Shown: one piece after another, positions 54,926 through 63,736 of the stretch
How the letters are laid out: each line of letters begins with the position of its first letter
How positions within the stretch are numbered: position 1 is the stretch's first letter
Assembly: GCA_963712305.1 (NCBI GenBank)
Contig: CAVQHI010000001.1
Coordinates: 248,001-312,000, forward strand
Length of the DNA stretch: 64,000 nucleotides
Reading direction: 5' to 3'
Source of the DNA: DATFNI01 sp963712305
GTDB lineage: Bacteria; Bacteroidota; Rhodothermia; Balneolales; DATFMH01
Program-made: the position numbers and the translations under genes
The notes under the pieces: generated by a model
What the model was told of the DNA's origin: nothing
The model's input: only the letters and a program-made list of their open reading frames with translations
Database searches by the model: none

Positions 54926-56608
54926 ATGGATATTAGGCTAAGATCTGCATTTATCATCACTCTCTTCATTTTAGGTTCAACGATTGTTTTGATATCTCCC
55001 GCACTGGCACAAAAGAAACCGGATATTACTGCAAATGAGATTCTCAACACAGAAAAATTATTTGATCTCCATTTTACACCGGCACAGCGTGATTCGATGA
55101 TTGATCTTCTCAATGATCAATATAAGTCGTACGATTCTTTGCACACCCGTAATTACCCGAACAGCCTGTCGCCTGCTTTGATTTTTAATCCGGTCCCGCC
55201 GGGAAGTAAGATTAGCACAACCCATGAGCCGCTAAAATGGCAACAATATAAAGAGGTTGACCTTCCAAAAAACAAGGAAGACCTGGCGTTTTATCCTGTA
55301 AGTAAACTTGCCTGGCTGATCAAACATCGAAAGGTCACTTCAACCTTCCTCACTCGCATGTATATCCACAGATTGAAAGAGTATGGGGATACGCTGCATT
55401 GTGTGATCAGTCTGCTTGAAAAGCGAGCCTTGAACCAGGCGCAGAAAGCAGATTCAGAGATCGCAGCCGGACATTACGCGGGTCCACTGATGGGCATTCC
55501 TTACGGTGTGAAGGATCTGGCATCCGTCGAAGGCACGCGAACAACCTGGGGAGCCATGCCGTATAAGGATCAGCGTTTCAATGAAACAGCAACGGTTGTA
55601 AAACGTCTTGACTCGGCCGGAGCCGTGTTGGTTGCCAAACTCACATCCGGAGCACTGGCCATGGGTGATGTTTGGTATGGCGGCATGACACGGAACCCAT
55701 GGAACCTGAAAGAAGGTTCGAGCGGCTCATCCGCGGGTCCTGCTTCGGCTACATCAGCCGGACTGGTGGCATTTGCCATCGGCACAGAAACACTTGGATC
55801 CATCGTATCACCGTCGACACGATGCGGAGATACCGGACTTCGGCCTACATTTGGTCGCGTTCCCCGAACAGGATTTATGGCACTGAGCTGGAGCATGGAC
55901 AAGGTGGGCCCCATTTGCCGCGATGTCGGGGATTGTGCAATTGTGTTTCATGCCATTTATGGTCCGGATGGCGAAGATCTGAGTGTTCAGAATCATCCAT
56001 TCAATTTCGACAGTAACAGAGATGTGACCCAATTGCGTGTTGGTTATCTCAAAGATGACTTCTCCAGTAAAGGTGACAAGAATTACAAAAATGACATGGC
56101 CACACTGGATGTGTTACGCAAAATGGGCGTTAAACTCGTACCAATCGAACTACCCAAATTTAACGCGGAACCTTTACTCATCATCCTTGATGCTGAGTCT
56201 GCAGCTGCCTTTGACGAACTGACCAGATCTCAACGTGATACTTTGATGGTAAGACAGAGTAAGTATTCATGGCCCAACCTGTTTCGCAGTGCCCGCTTCA
56301 TCCCGGCTGTCGAGTATATTCAGGCTAACCGTGCACGTGCGGTACTCATGCAAAAGATGGATTCCCTGATGAAAAAAGTAGATGTTTATATTTCGCCCAC
56401 TTTCGCCGGACAAAATCTTGTGGTTACCAATCTGACGGGCAATCCTTGCTTGGTTCTTCCTAATGGTTTCAAAGAAAACGGCGATCCGACGAGCATCACC
56501 TTTATGGGTGGCTTATACCAGGAAGGAAAGGTACTTGAACTGGCGAAGGCTTATCAGCAAGCCACACAATTCGAGGAAAAACATCCAGAAATGTTTTTGC
56601 CAAAGTGA
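54926..56608 (+). CDS. secreted amidase (amidase signature family)
   Basis: A 560-residue hydrolase with a signal peptide (MDIRLRSAFIITLFILGS, ending near PALAQ) indicating export. The Lys-cisSer-Ser triad of the amidase signature family is visible: Lys in GIPYGVKDLASVEGTRT, then GSSGSSAGPASATSAG and the Ser-containing GTETLGSIVSPSTRCG. Probable substrates are amides or small peptides. A GTG upstream at 54902 is possible, but the ATG at 54926 gives the clean signal peptide. Confidence 0.9.
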   Translation: MDIRLRSAFIITLFILGSTIVLISPALAQKKPDITANEILNTEKLFDLHFTPAQRDSMIDLLNDQYKSYDSLHTRNYPNSLSPALIFNPVPPGSKISTTHEPLKWQQYKEVDLPKNKEDLAFYPVSKLAWLIKHRKVTSTFLTRMYIHRLKEYGDTLHCVISLLEKRALNQAQKADSEIAAGHYAGPLMGIPYGVKDLASVEGTRTTWGAMPYKDQRFNETATVVKRLDSAGAVLVAKLTSGALAMGDVWYGGMTRNPWNLKEGSSGSSAGPASATSAGLVAFAIGTETLGSIVSPSTRCGDTGLRPTFGRVPRTGFMALSWSMDKVGPICRDVGDCAIVFHAIYGPDGEDLSVQNHPFNFDSNRDVTQLRVGYLKDDFSSKGDKNYKNDMATLDVLRKMGVKLVPIELPKFNAEPLLIILDAESAAAFDELTRSQRDTLMVRQSKYSWPNLFRSARFIPAVEYIQANRARAVLMQKMDSLMKKVDVYISPTFAGQNLVVTNLTGNPCLVLPNGFKENGDPTSITFMGGLYQEGKVLELAKAYQQATQFEEKHPEMFLPK

Positions 56609-56781
56609 TCTTACGACGGAGGACCAACCGGCGTCACAGGGCAAAGCCCGTGCGACGAGGTTCATTGGAATGAGGCTATCAAAGATTAAATGCAAATATG
56701 AACGCTGTTAGCATCGAATAGTTAGCGATTTTAATTGCCTTTTTTCGTAAGCTGTAGAAACGGTTCCTTAACGGTGTATCT

Positions 56782-58413
56782 ATGGCAGAGGATATTATAT
56801 ACGACTACATCATCATCGGATCGGGATTCGGGGGAAGTGTCTCGGCAATGCGTCTTTCTGAAAAGGGATACGATGTACTCGTCTTGGAGAAAGGGAAACG
56901 ATTACAGGCAAAAAACTTCCCGAAAACCAACTGGAACGTAAGAAAATATCTGTGGGCCCCACTTTTAAAATGTTTCGGCCTTCAGAACATTACATTATTT
57001 CGACAGGTATTCATTTTAAGTGGTGTCGGTGTCGGCGGCGGCAGTCTGGTTTATGCAAACACCCACATGTTTCCTCCCGATACCTTCTTTGATAATCCGG
57101 TCTGGTCGCACTACCGGAACTGGAAAAAGACGCTCATACCCTATTATCAAAAAGCCAGGTTCATGCTGGGTTCTACCCGATTCAATGATCCCGGTGTCGA
57201 AGACGAGGCTCTGAAAGCCGTAGCTGCAGAAATGAATCGGGGAGACACGTTCACGGCTGTGGATGTTGGAGTCTATTTTGGAGAGCAGAATGAATCGACA
57301 GATCCTTATTTCAAAGGATTAGGTCCTGAACGATCAGGTTGTACACACTGTGCCGGATGCATGGTTGGATGCCGTTACAACGCTAAAAATACGCTGGATA
57401 AGAATTATCTCTACTTTGCCGAACAAAACGGAGCGGTCGTTATACCCGAAACAATGGCTGTTCGTGTGGAACGGGACGATGGATTGTATTACGTACATAC
57501 TCGCAAAAGCACAGCCTGGTTTGCACGCAGACCCAAAAAGTATAAAACCCGGGGGATCGTATTCTCAGGCGGTGTTCTTGGAACCATGGATCTGCTGCTC
57601 AAACAAAAACACAAATATGGAACACTCACAAACCTATCAGACCGGCTGGGAGAAAACCTCCGCACTAATTCCGAGTCACTTTGTGGTACATCGGCCTCCC
57701 CGATCAAATTAAATAACGGAGTTGCCATAACTTCTGTATTCAGTCCTGATGAACACACAAATGTTCAAATATGCAAATATCCCAATGGATCCGGAATGAT
57801 GGGACGCCTTGCCACACTTGCAGCCGATCATGCCTCCCATCCTGTTCGACTCTTCAAAATGTTTGGTGCCATCATAACCCGTCCGCGTCACTTGATTCGA
57901 ATGCTTTTTAATTTCAATTTTGCGCATAATTCCATTTTCCTGCTGGTCATGCAGTCACTCGAAAATGCCATGCGCATGAAATGGAAGCACGGACTATTTG
58001 GCGGAAAGATGATTATCGATAACCGTGGCCAAAAAAGGGTTCCGGCCTATATCCCAATTGGCCAGGAAGTATTGCACAGATATTCAAAACAGGTAAACGG
58101 AGTTCCCCTGAATGCCATCCACGAAATTCTTTTCAATATGTCTACGACAGCACATATTATCGGCGGCTGTCCCATGGGAAAGACAAAAGCAGAGGGCGTT
58201 GTGAACGACCGTTTCCAGGTTCATGGGTATCCCAATATGTACATTCTCGATGGATCGATCATCCCATGTAATCTCGGTGTAAATCCAAGCCTGACAATCA
58301 CCACCTTATCCGAATATGCCATGGATCAGATTCCCGAAAAGACCGGTAATAGCAGAAAACCGCTCGAGCAAAAACTCGAGGCTATGAATCAGGATGAACA
58401 ATTTTTCTCTTAA
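56782..58413 (+). CDS. GMC-type FAD oxidoreductase with Cys cluster
   Basis: A 543-residue flavoprotein of the cholesterol-oxidase-like GMC group. The FAD-binding motif is DYIIIGSGFGGSVSAMRLSE, with the GVGVGGGSLVYANTHMFPPD segment. In the middle is GCTHCAGCMVGCRYNAKN, four closely spaced Cys (CxxCxxCxxxC), as in Fe-S binding relatives. The C-terminal catalytic region has NMSTTAHIIGGCPMG and DGSIIPCNLGVNPSLTITTL. The substrate is unknown; a sterol or other alcohol is possible. Confidence 0.85.
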   Translation: MAEDIIYDYIIIGSGFGGSVSAMRLSEKGYDVLVLEKGKRLQAKNFPKTNWNVRKYLWAPLLKCFGLQNITLFRQVFILSGVGVGGGSLVYANTHMFPPDTFFDNPVWSHYRNWKKTLIPYYQKARFMLGSTRFNDPGVEDEALKAVAAEMNRGDTFTAVDVGVYFGEQNESTDPYFKGLGPERSGCTHCAGCMVGCRYNAKNTLDKNYLYFAEQNGAVVIPETMAVRVERDDGLYYVHTRKSTAWFARRPKKYKTRGIVFSGGVLGTMDLLLKQKHKYGTLTNLSDRLGENLRTNSESLCGTSASPIKLNNGVAITSVFSPDEHTNVQICKYPNGSGMMGRLATLAADHASHPVRLFKMFGAIITRPRHLIRMLFNFNFAHNSIFLLVMQSLENAMRMKWKHGLFGGKMIIDNRGQKRVPAYIPIGQEVLHRYSKQVNGVPLNAIHEILFNMSTTAHIIGGCPMGKTKAEGVVNDRFQVHGYPNMYILDGSIIPCNLGVNPSLTITTLSEYAMDQIPEKTGNSRKPLEQKLEAMNQDEQFFS

Positions 58414-58431
58414 CTTCTCACCAGCGACTGA

Positions 58432-58695
58432 TTAAAAGTAATTCGGAGCAGTAGGTCTCGTCATATTTGTAAAAATAAAATAAAAGACGACGACATATAG
58501 AAATATAGCAATCAGGAACCAGAGAATTGTCGCCTTGGCCCAGTTAGCCTTACTGGGGTTGCTCCCCCCTCCAAAAGCCCAAACAAAAAGCATAATGAAC
58601 CCAACGATGGGAATAGCAGTAATTAAGATGGTAATCATCCAGTCACCGGTTGATACCGGTTTGGGATTTTGATCATATATGGGTTCCTGCTCCAT
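58432..58695 (-). CDS. small membrane protein, unknown function
   Basis: An 87-residue protein with two predicted TM segments (WMITILITAIPIVGFIMLFV and ATILWFLIAIFLYVVVFYFI) and a short hydrophilic start. A GGAGGAT ribosome site lies just before the ATG. I recognise no family. Confidence 0.7.
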   Translation of the reverse strand: MEQEPIYDQNPKPVSTGDWMITILITAIPIVGFIMLFVWAFGGGSNPSKANWAKATILWFLIAIFLYVVVFYFIFTNMTRPTAPNYF

Positions 58696-58810
58696 TACGG
58701 ATCCTCCAAAAGTAGCTTATCAACGATTCAAAAGCCGAATATACGCAGGCTTGCCAATGATGCCAAGAACACAACGGCTTCTATGACAATGAAACATCTT
58801 TTTATGCAAA

Positions 58811-58840
58811 AAAGGCCGGAGATGATTATTCCCGGCCTTT
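58811..58840 (-). terminator. terminator of the CHRD gene
   Basis: AAAGGCCGG (58811-58819) and CCGGCCTTT (58832-58840). Read on the minus strand the stem is followed by a T-run (TTTTTT), just past the CHRD stop at 58864. Confidence 0.8.
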
Positions 58841-58863
58841 GATGGGTAAGTTAGCGTGAAACC

Positions 58864-59427
58864 TTACTTTATCGAAATTTGCCCTCTTAATTCACCGGCG
58901 GGATGAGCTGCGGTATGCACCTGAACATATGCACTGTCATGTTCGATAGCGTGTATCAGGTCGATCACTTTCTTTCCTGCAAAAGGTCCGGTAAGTGAAC
59001 TATCAGCTACCACTCCCTGCTGCAAAGTACCGTTGACAGGCCCGGCAACGAGTGCTGGCTCCATGTTCTGAGGGAAAAGCCAGACCGCAATAGGACCATT
59101 TTGATCGGAGGCACCGTAATGAATGTGCACCATCTTAACGCTATCGGCGTCAGCCAGATCAACCGTGTAGTAGATCATGGTGCTATCGCTGTTGACCCGG
59201 AAATAAGCTTTACCACTGCCATTAGATGTGACGGCTTCGGGTTTTACACCACTACCGCTTAGGTCAGCCATGTAATCACTGCTACGGGCTGTTGCCGCAT
59301 TCATCTCAGACATAGTCGCGTTTTGCGACATGGTCTCTTCTTTGTTCATGTTTCCGCTTTTTTTGCTGCATCCTGCAACTGCAATAGCAGAAACAAGCAA
59401 CATGGTGCTAATATGTGAAAACTTCAT
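58864..59427 (-). CDS. CHRD-domain lipoprotein
   Basis: A 187-residue lipoprotein (lipobox VAGC, Cys near 20) with a CHRD domain in the C-half (GSGKAYFRVNSDSTMIYYTV and ending PAGELRGQISIK). The CHRD family is widespread in extracellular proteins without a known molecular function. A strong AGGAGG ribosome site precedes the ATG. Confidence 0.85.
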   Translation of the reverse strand: MKFSHISTMLLVSAIAVAGCSKKSGNMNKEETMSQNATMSEMNAATARSSDYMADLSGSGVKPEAVTSNGSGKAYFRVNSDSTMIYYTVDLADADSVKMVHIHYGASDQNGPIAVWLFPQNMEPALVAGPVNGTLQQGVVADSSLTGPFAGKKVIDLIHAIEHDSAYVQVHTAAHPAGELRGQISIK

Positions 59428-59440
59428 TATCGTTTACCTC

Positions 59441-59797
59441 CTGTTACGTTTCTAAACGTGTAATTAAATGGATTAAAATTCAAGTAGTTAACAGGTTGCT
59501 TTAAACAATCGTTCATTAATTGATTGCTGTAGGTTGGTTATTAAAATTAAATGACTATCCGCCCCGATGTATCGGGGTTGCATACCTGTCATTTAACCGC
59601 AAAAACATACCAGATTCGCAGAATTAAGCTGTTTATTTTTTGCGTTTTCTGGTCCCGAATATATCGGGACGGTTTACATTTTCTAATCTGAGGAACAACT
59701 AAGACTACTGGAGTGAGTACGCATAGTCATTTACAATTAAAACCCATGTTCGCTATCAAGCCTCCTTATAACTACAGATTAAATTTTTTTTAAACGA
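59441..59797. repeat. intergenic region with two dispersed palindromes
   Basis: No gene seen. CCCCGAT-GT-ATCGGGG (59562-59577) and GTCCCGA-ATATA-TCGGGAC (59652-59670), related to those at 8070 and 63273, may be REP-like elements. Confidence 0.55.
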
Positions 59798-60526
59798 TCA
59801 TTCAATCATAAAAGTCGCACTCACAACGCCGGTAATTTCCTTCTTGATGGTTCTCACATCGTGAATACCGTAGTTGCTGACCTGTGTAGAATTCACAGGT
59901 GTGATCTGGAGAACCCCCATACGTGCGCCTGTTAAGGGGCCGAGTGTACGGCCCGTCGATTTGGCAATTCGCTGGGCACGCTCCATGGCGTCTTTAGCTG
60001 CCTGGGCCTGGATATCGACTTTAAGGCCTGCCAGATCAGTATAAAAATACTGGGGTGGTTCAACATCAAAACTGACGCCTTTTGTGATCAGCGAACTGAT
60101 ATCCAGAGAAATCTGCTGAATCAGGTTCACGTCTTTTGATTTTATCTCGATGCGCTGGCTGTAATAATAAGCGAGAATCTTACCGGTGGGTCTGCCCTTC
60201 TCATCAAGCTGTTCCCGGCTGTAACTGTTTACGGTATAGAATTTTACAGAATCTGTCGGGAACCCTCTCCCTTTAAGATAATCGAGCAGAATAGGTTTTT
60301 GCTCCTGAAGCTTTTGATACGCTTCAGCGGCTGTTTGCCCACTTGTTTTAATAGTACCTCTGAGATATCCCAGATCAGAAATGATCACCTCTTTTGCTGA
60401 TCCCGTGACCGAAATCGTCTGGTTCATTTTATAGTTGTTGTGCCAGGTTACACTTAAAATTATCACCCCGATAATCACAGCAACGGAGAATATGGTTGAG
60501 GCAATGATGAGTTGTTTTCGTTCCAT
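59798..60526 (-). CDS. SIMPL (DUF541) domain protein
   Basis: A 242-residue exported or membrane-anchored protein with one N-terminal TM (about 8-28, STIFSVAVIIGVIILSV) and the SIMPL domain: VTGSAKEVIISDLGYLRGTI, then SREQLDEKGRPTGKILAYYY and IAKSTGRTLGPLTGARMG. Related proteins are linked to oxidative-stress survival; the mechanism is unknown. Confidence 0.9.
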   Translation of the reverse strand: MERKQLIIASTIFSVAVIIGVIILSVTWHNNYKMNQTISVTGSAKEVIISDLGYLRGTIKTSGQTAAEAYQKLQEQKPILLDYLKGRGFPTDSVKFYTVNSYSREQLDEKGRPTGKILAYYYSQRIEIKSKDVNLIQQISLDISSLITKGVSFDVEPPQYFYTDLAGLKVDIQAQAAKDAMERAQRIAKSTGRTLGPLTGARMGVLQITPVNSTQVSNYGIHDVRTIKKEITGVVSATFMIE

Positions 60527-60802
60527 AAGGATAGTTGTTTTGTCAGTGTCTAAATAGGTTATAAGAGATGATGGTGCTTCTGTAACATCCTCTTGTACCT
60601 GTATATATAATTAGATTCGGGATGAATATCACAAAAATGTCCCAAATATTTATACCTTCTTTTCTCCAAACATACCACGAACATGTCACGCAAGTATGAA
60701 AATTTTTGGCGCATCTCTTTTATAATAGGCAGTTTTTTATTATCTCACGTTTGAACTTGCATTATAGACCAGGTCTCTACGTTATACTAAATCCAGAATA
60801 AT

Positions 60803-62449
60803 ATGAAATCTGTTAAGCTCATGCGCTTTAACGGGAAGATTACATTCCGTAGCCGAAGCGCTTTTTGGACGGGTTTTATGGCTGTTTCCATTGGTGTAGC
60901 CCTTCAGCTTCCGATGTACATTAATGCCAGCTCCTATGGTTATCAACTCGTTGGGCATCATATGAGTACCACGATGTTTTTTGGAATGGGAATGGTCATC
61001 TTCGGTCTGTTGACAACACTCTACAGCCTGATTCCTCCAAAAGCAGCGAAAGACAGCGGCGAATACAATCTTAAAGTCCGTGCCCTGGATGATGCTCCTA
61101 TTAATCCGACCCATGTTGGACTGTTGCTTGTTATGGCGATCGCTATCACGCTTGATGTAATGAAGCCAACCATCCTCTCTTTCGTTGTCCCGGGGATGGC
61201 CCGTGAATACGGACTCAGATCACCGGTTCATCCCGGTGGAACGATACCTGTTGCATTGCTTCCACTTTCCGGAATCACGGGAACTGTTATCGGTTCTTTC
61301 CTATGGGGCTGGCTGGGTGATAAAATAGGCAGGCGCTCCTCTATCCTTATGGCGGGCGTCACATTCATAGCCACCAGCGCCTGTGGTTCCATGCCCGCGT
61401 TCTGGATGAACTGTGTGATGTGCCTGGTTATGGGATGGGGCGTTGGTGGCATGCTGCCTATCATGTTCACACTGATGGCCGAAAGCATTCCGGCAAGACA
61501 CCGTGGCTGGCTGATGGTCCTGATAGGCGGAGATGTTGCGGGAGCTTACATCATAACAAGTGCATTGGCCTCCTGGCTCGTCCCCCACTATACCTGGAGA
61601 ATACTCTGGCTTATCGGTTTTCCAACTGGTTTTATGCTTATTCTCTTGAATCGCTGGATCCCTGAATCCCCCCGTTATCTTCTCAATCTCGGCCGTTTAA
61701 AGGAAGCCCAGGAAGTCATGAAACGATTCGGCGCTGTGGCTATAAAAGAAAAGATCTTGCCAGAAAAACCAAAAACGGAAATCAAAGATCAGTTTCGGCA
61801 GTTGTTTAAACCACCATTCCTTGGAATTACCGCAACCGTCGCCATCCTTGCACTTGGCGGTGGATTCGTGGAATTTGGTTTCGAACTTTGGATACCATCG
61901 AATCTCCAACACCTTGGATTCACCGAGGCTGGTTCTTTTCAGTTGCTTAGAAATGCGGCCCTGATCGGTTTTCCACTAAATTTCTTGGTCGCATGGGCCT
62001 ATGGATTCTGGAGCAGTAAACGGACAATCATCCTGTTGACAACAGTAACAGCCATTTCCATGTTAGGTTTCATCTTTGCCGGGAATGCCATAGTCCAGCA
62101 TCATGTACTACTATACGTGCTTCTCATCGTACCTATCTGGGGAATTAGCTCTGTGATATCTATCCTTTCAGCTTATGCTGCAGAAATTTACCCAACACGG
62201 GTTCGATCCAGGGGAAGTGGCCTGGTAGCCGGTTTTACCAAATTTGGAGGTGTACTGGTGATTTCACTTGTTGTTCTCGCAATAGCTCCTCCCTCTATTG
62301 CCGCTACGGCGATAATCGGAGCCATACCGTTAATTCTGGCGGCTGTCGCTATTGTCTTCTATGGTGTTGAGACCCGAAAACGCCAGTTAGAAGAAATCAC
62401 CGAAGAGCAGCTTGGAAATCTTACTGTGCAACGAATAGAAGTTAATTAA
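60803..62449 (+). CDS. MFS transporter (sugar-porter type)
   Basis: A 548-residue integral membrane protein with MFS signatures: GSFLWGWLGDKIGRRSSILM (motif A), WGVGGMLPIMFTLMAESIPA, IPESPRYLLNLGRLKEAQEV (sugar-porter motif) and the C-half repeat AYAAEIYPTRVRSRGSGLVA. It carries an unusual extra N-terminal region (about 1-100) with two hydrophobic stretches. The substrate is probably a small organic compound. Its stop lies directly beside the IS3 remnant. Confidence 0.85.
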   Translation: MKSVKLMRFNGKITFRSRSAFWTGFMAVSIGVALQLPMYINASSYGYQLVGHHMSTTMFFGMGMVIFGLLTTLYSLIPPKAAKDSGEYNLKVRALDDAPINPTHVGLLLVMAIAITLDVMKPTILSFVVPGMAREYGLRSPVHPGGTIPVALLPLSGITGTVIGSFLWGWLGDKIGRRSSILMAGVTFIATSACGSMPAFWMNCVMCLVMGWGVGGMLPIMFTLMAESIPARHRGWLMVLIGGDVAGAYIITSALASWLVPHYTWRILWLIGFPTGFMLILLNRWIPESPRYLLNLGRLKEAQEVMKRFGAVAIKEKILPEKPKTEIKDQFRQLFKPPFLGITATVAILALGGGFVEFGFELWIPSNLQHLGFTEAGSFQLLRNAALIGFPLNFLVAWAYGFWSSKRTIILLTTVTAISMLGFIFAGNAIVQHHVLLYVLLIVPIWGISSVISILSAYAAEIYPTRVRSRGSGLVAGFTKFGGVLVISLVVLAIAPPSIAATAIIGAIPLILAAVAIVFYGVETRKRQLEEITEEQLGNLTVQRIEVN

Positions 62450-62822
62450 CCGTCAGCAGGCGGCTTGGTCCCTGCGTTCCACTGGCCTTAGACCTTTTTT
62501 TTGAGGACCTCCTGGAGCATGTGCTTGTCCAGCGACAGGTCAGCCACCAGCTTTTTGAGCCGGTTGTTTTCCTCATCGAGCTGGCGCAGGCGAGGCAGCT
62601 CGGAGGTGCCCAGTCCCCCATATTTTTTCTTCTCCCGATCACTCGGGATAGAAGGTCGCCTCGCTAATACCAATCTTTCGGCAGACCTCGGTGACCGGGG
62701 GGGCTGGCGCAGTGCAAAGATGACCTGCGATTCGGTATACTTTGATCTTTTCATGGCAATGGTTGGTTTGTTTTAAAGTACCAAAATTGCCCGATTGCTC
62801 TACTTTAGATTGGTCCAGTTTT
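62450..62822 (-). mobile_element. IS3-family element remnant
   Basis: An element end AACTGGACCAATCTAAAGTA near 62820 precedes a broken orfA, and orfB is cut off almost at once (LRPVERRDQAACL). About 370 bases remain of a roughly 1.2-kb element. Confidence 0.65.
62488..62754 (-). pseudogene. IS3-family transposase orfA, frameshifted
   Basis: The frame starts MKRSKYTESQVIFALRQ, which is the orfA HTH start, and ends LVADLSLDKHMLQEVLKKKV, the leucine-zipper end. In between, a shift at a run of C moves the sequence PVTEVCRKIGISEATFY into another frame, and an in-frame stop follows it. The native product is about 88-90 residues. orfB is missing downstream, so the element is dead. Confidence 0.75.
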
Positions 62823-63138
62823 TCGGGAGGAGATCAGTTATCCGATAGACCCCATCTCTACTTTTATCAATAAGCGGAATGCCTCCGGGTGACCAAACTG
62901 TAAATGATCCGCTGACAACAACCTGATCTCCTTTATCCGGCTGGAAAAAACCTATTAACTCCTGGTTCCTCATATCAACCGTAAATGTCACCTGATGGTC
63001 AGGCCATTGTTTCCAAGGTCGGTTATAAATAAATTCAGGTGCTATCACTTCCAGATCTGACAACATTATTTTCCGGTTCGGTAGCGTCTCCCCGCAGGCG
63101 TCTCTTATGATATCCTTTAAATTTTCACTCTCCTCCAT
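62800..63138 (-). CDS. truncated protein with CBM/starch-binding-like repeat
   Basis: A 112-codon frame. The N-terminal two thirds are native: QVTFTVDMRNQELIGFFQPD, DQVVVSGSFTVWSPGG and DKSRDGVYRIT match a CBM20/48-like beta-sandwich repeat often found in Bacteroidota secreted proteins. The last seven residues (NWTNLK) are read from the end of the IS3 remnant, so the real C-terminus was lost by the insertion. An in-frame stop 15 bases upstream of the ATG fixes the start. Confidence 0.65.
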   Translation of the reverse strand: MEESENLKDIIRDACGETLPNRKIMLSDLEVIAPEFIYNRPWKQWPDHQVTFTVDMRNQELIGFFQPDKGDQVVVSGSFTVWSPGGIPLIDKSRDGVYRITDLLPKNWTNLK

Positions 63139-63261
63139 TAATATCCAATATCAATTTAAATATAAGGGAGGTATTAAATACCTATTTCAGAGTAAATAAT
63201 CTTAAATTAAATAACAAGGGGCAAATAAGGCGGGATCGCCATAAGACTCGAAAAAAACCTC

Positions 63262-63397
63262 CAGTGTCATTTTCCCGAGACATCGGGATCGAGAAATCTA
63301 ACCTGCTCATAATCGCTGAAAAAGGCACTCAATGTAGGTCTCTCTAATAGCCAATATAGATTTCTCGGCTCGCTCCGCGTCGCTCGAAATGACACTG
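63262..63397. repeat. MITE-like inverted repeat
   Basis: Left arm 63262-63300 begins CAGTGTCATTTTCCCGAG and ends GAGAAATCTA; right arm 63357-63397 begins TAGATTTCTCGGCTCGC and ends CGAAATGACACTG. The arms are complementary over 35 or more bases with mismatches around a centre of about 56 bases. A TCCCGA/TCGGGA palindrome lies inside. No coding. Confidence 0.65.
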
Positions 63398-63423
63398 TGG
63401 GTAAGATACTCATGATTACATTA

Positions 63424-63445
63424 TATCGAACTCACGTTAGACAAG
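63424..63445. repeat. dispersed motif, short copy
   Basis: TATATCGAACTCACGTTAGA, the core of the repeat seen at 8246, 12587 and 14211, 27 bases after the MITE-like element. Confidence 0.5.
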
Positions 63446-63620
63446 TGTGTCTTGTGTTCCATTGACATTTTTAAAGTAATCCAACCCGAGGCCTGGATAA
63501 GAAATTACACAGGATAGATGATTGAAAAAGGATCCTGGATTCCGGATCACCGCAGAATCACTATACCGGATCTTATCCGGATCTCTTGCACCGGATGCAC
63601 GCTCGAAACAAGCCACGCGT

Positions 63621-63722
63621 AAGCCCCCTTCCACGAATGTGGAGGGGGTTTGGGGGAGGTCACAGGATGCTAGCGGGATTCTACGTTCGCTGATAAATCA
63701 GAGAACTTCAGAATGACAGAGG
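63621..63722. repeat. hairpin-bearing intergenic repeat
   Basis: CCCCCTTCCAC / GTGGAGGGGG hairpin (63624-63648) followed by GGGATTCTACGTTCGCTGAT and CAGAATGACAGAGG, a sequence type dispersed in Bacteroidota genomes. The plus-strand frame here is not a credible gene. No other gene is seen in 63139-63736. Confidence 0.45.
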
Positions 63723-63736
63723 TGGTGTTGGATTAT

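Noticed and set aside
63522..63716. 64-codon plus-strand frame near the right edge
   Set aside because: Falls in a dispersed hairpin-bearing repeat; no ribosome site.
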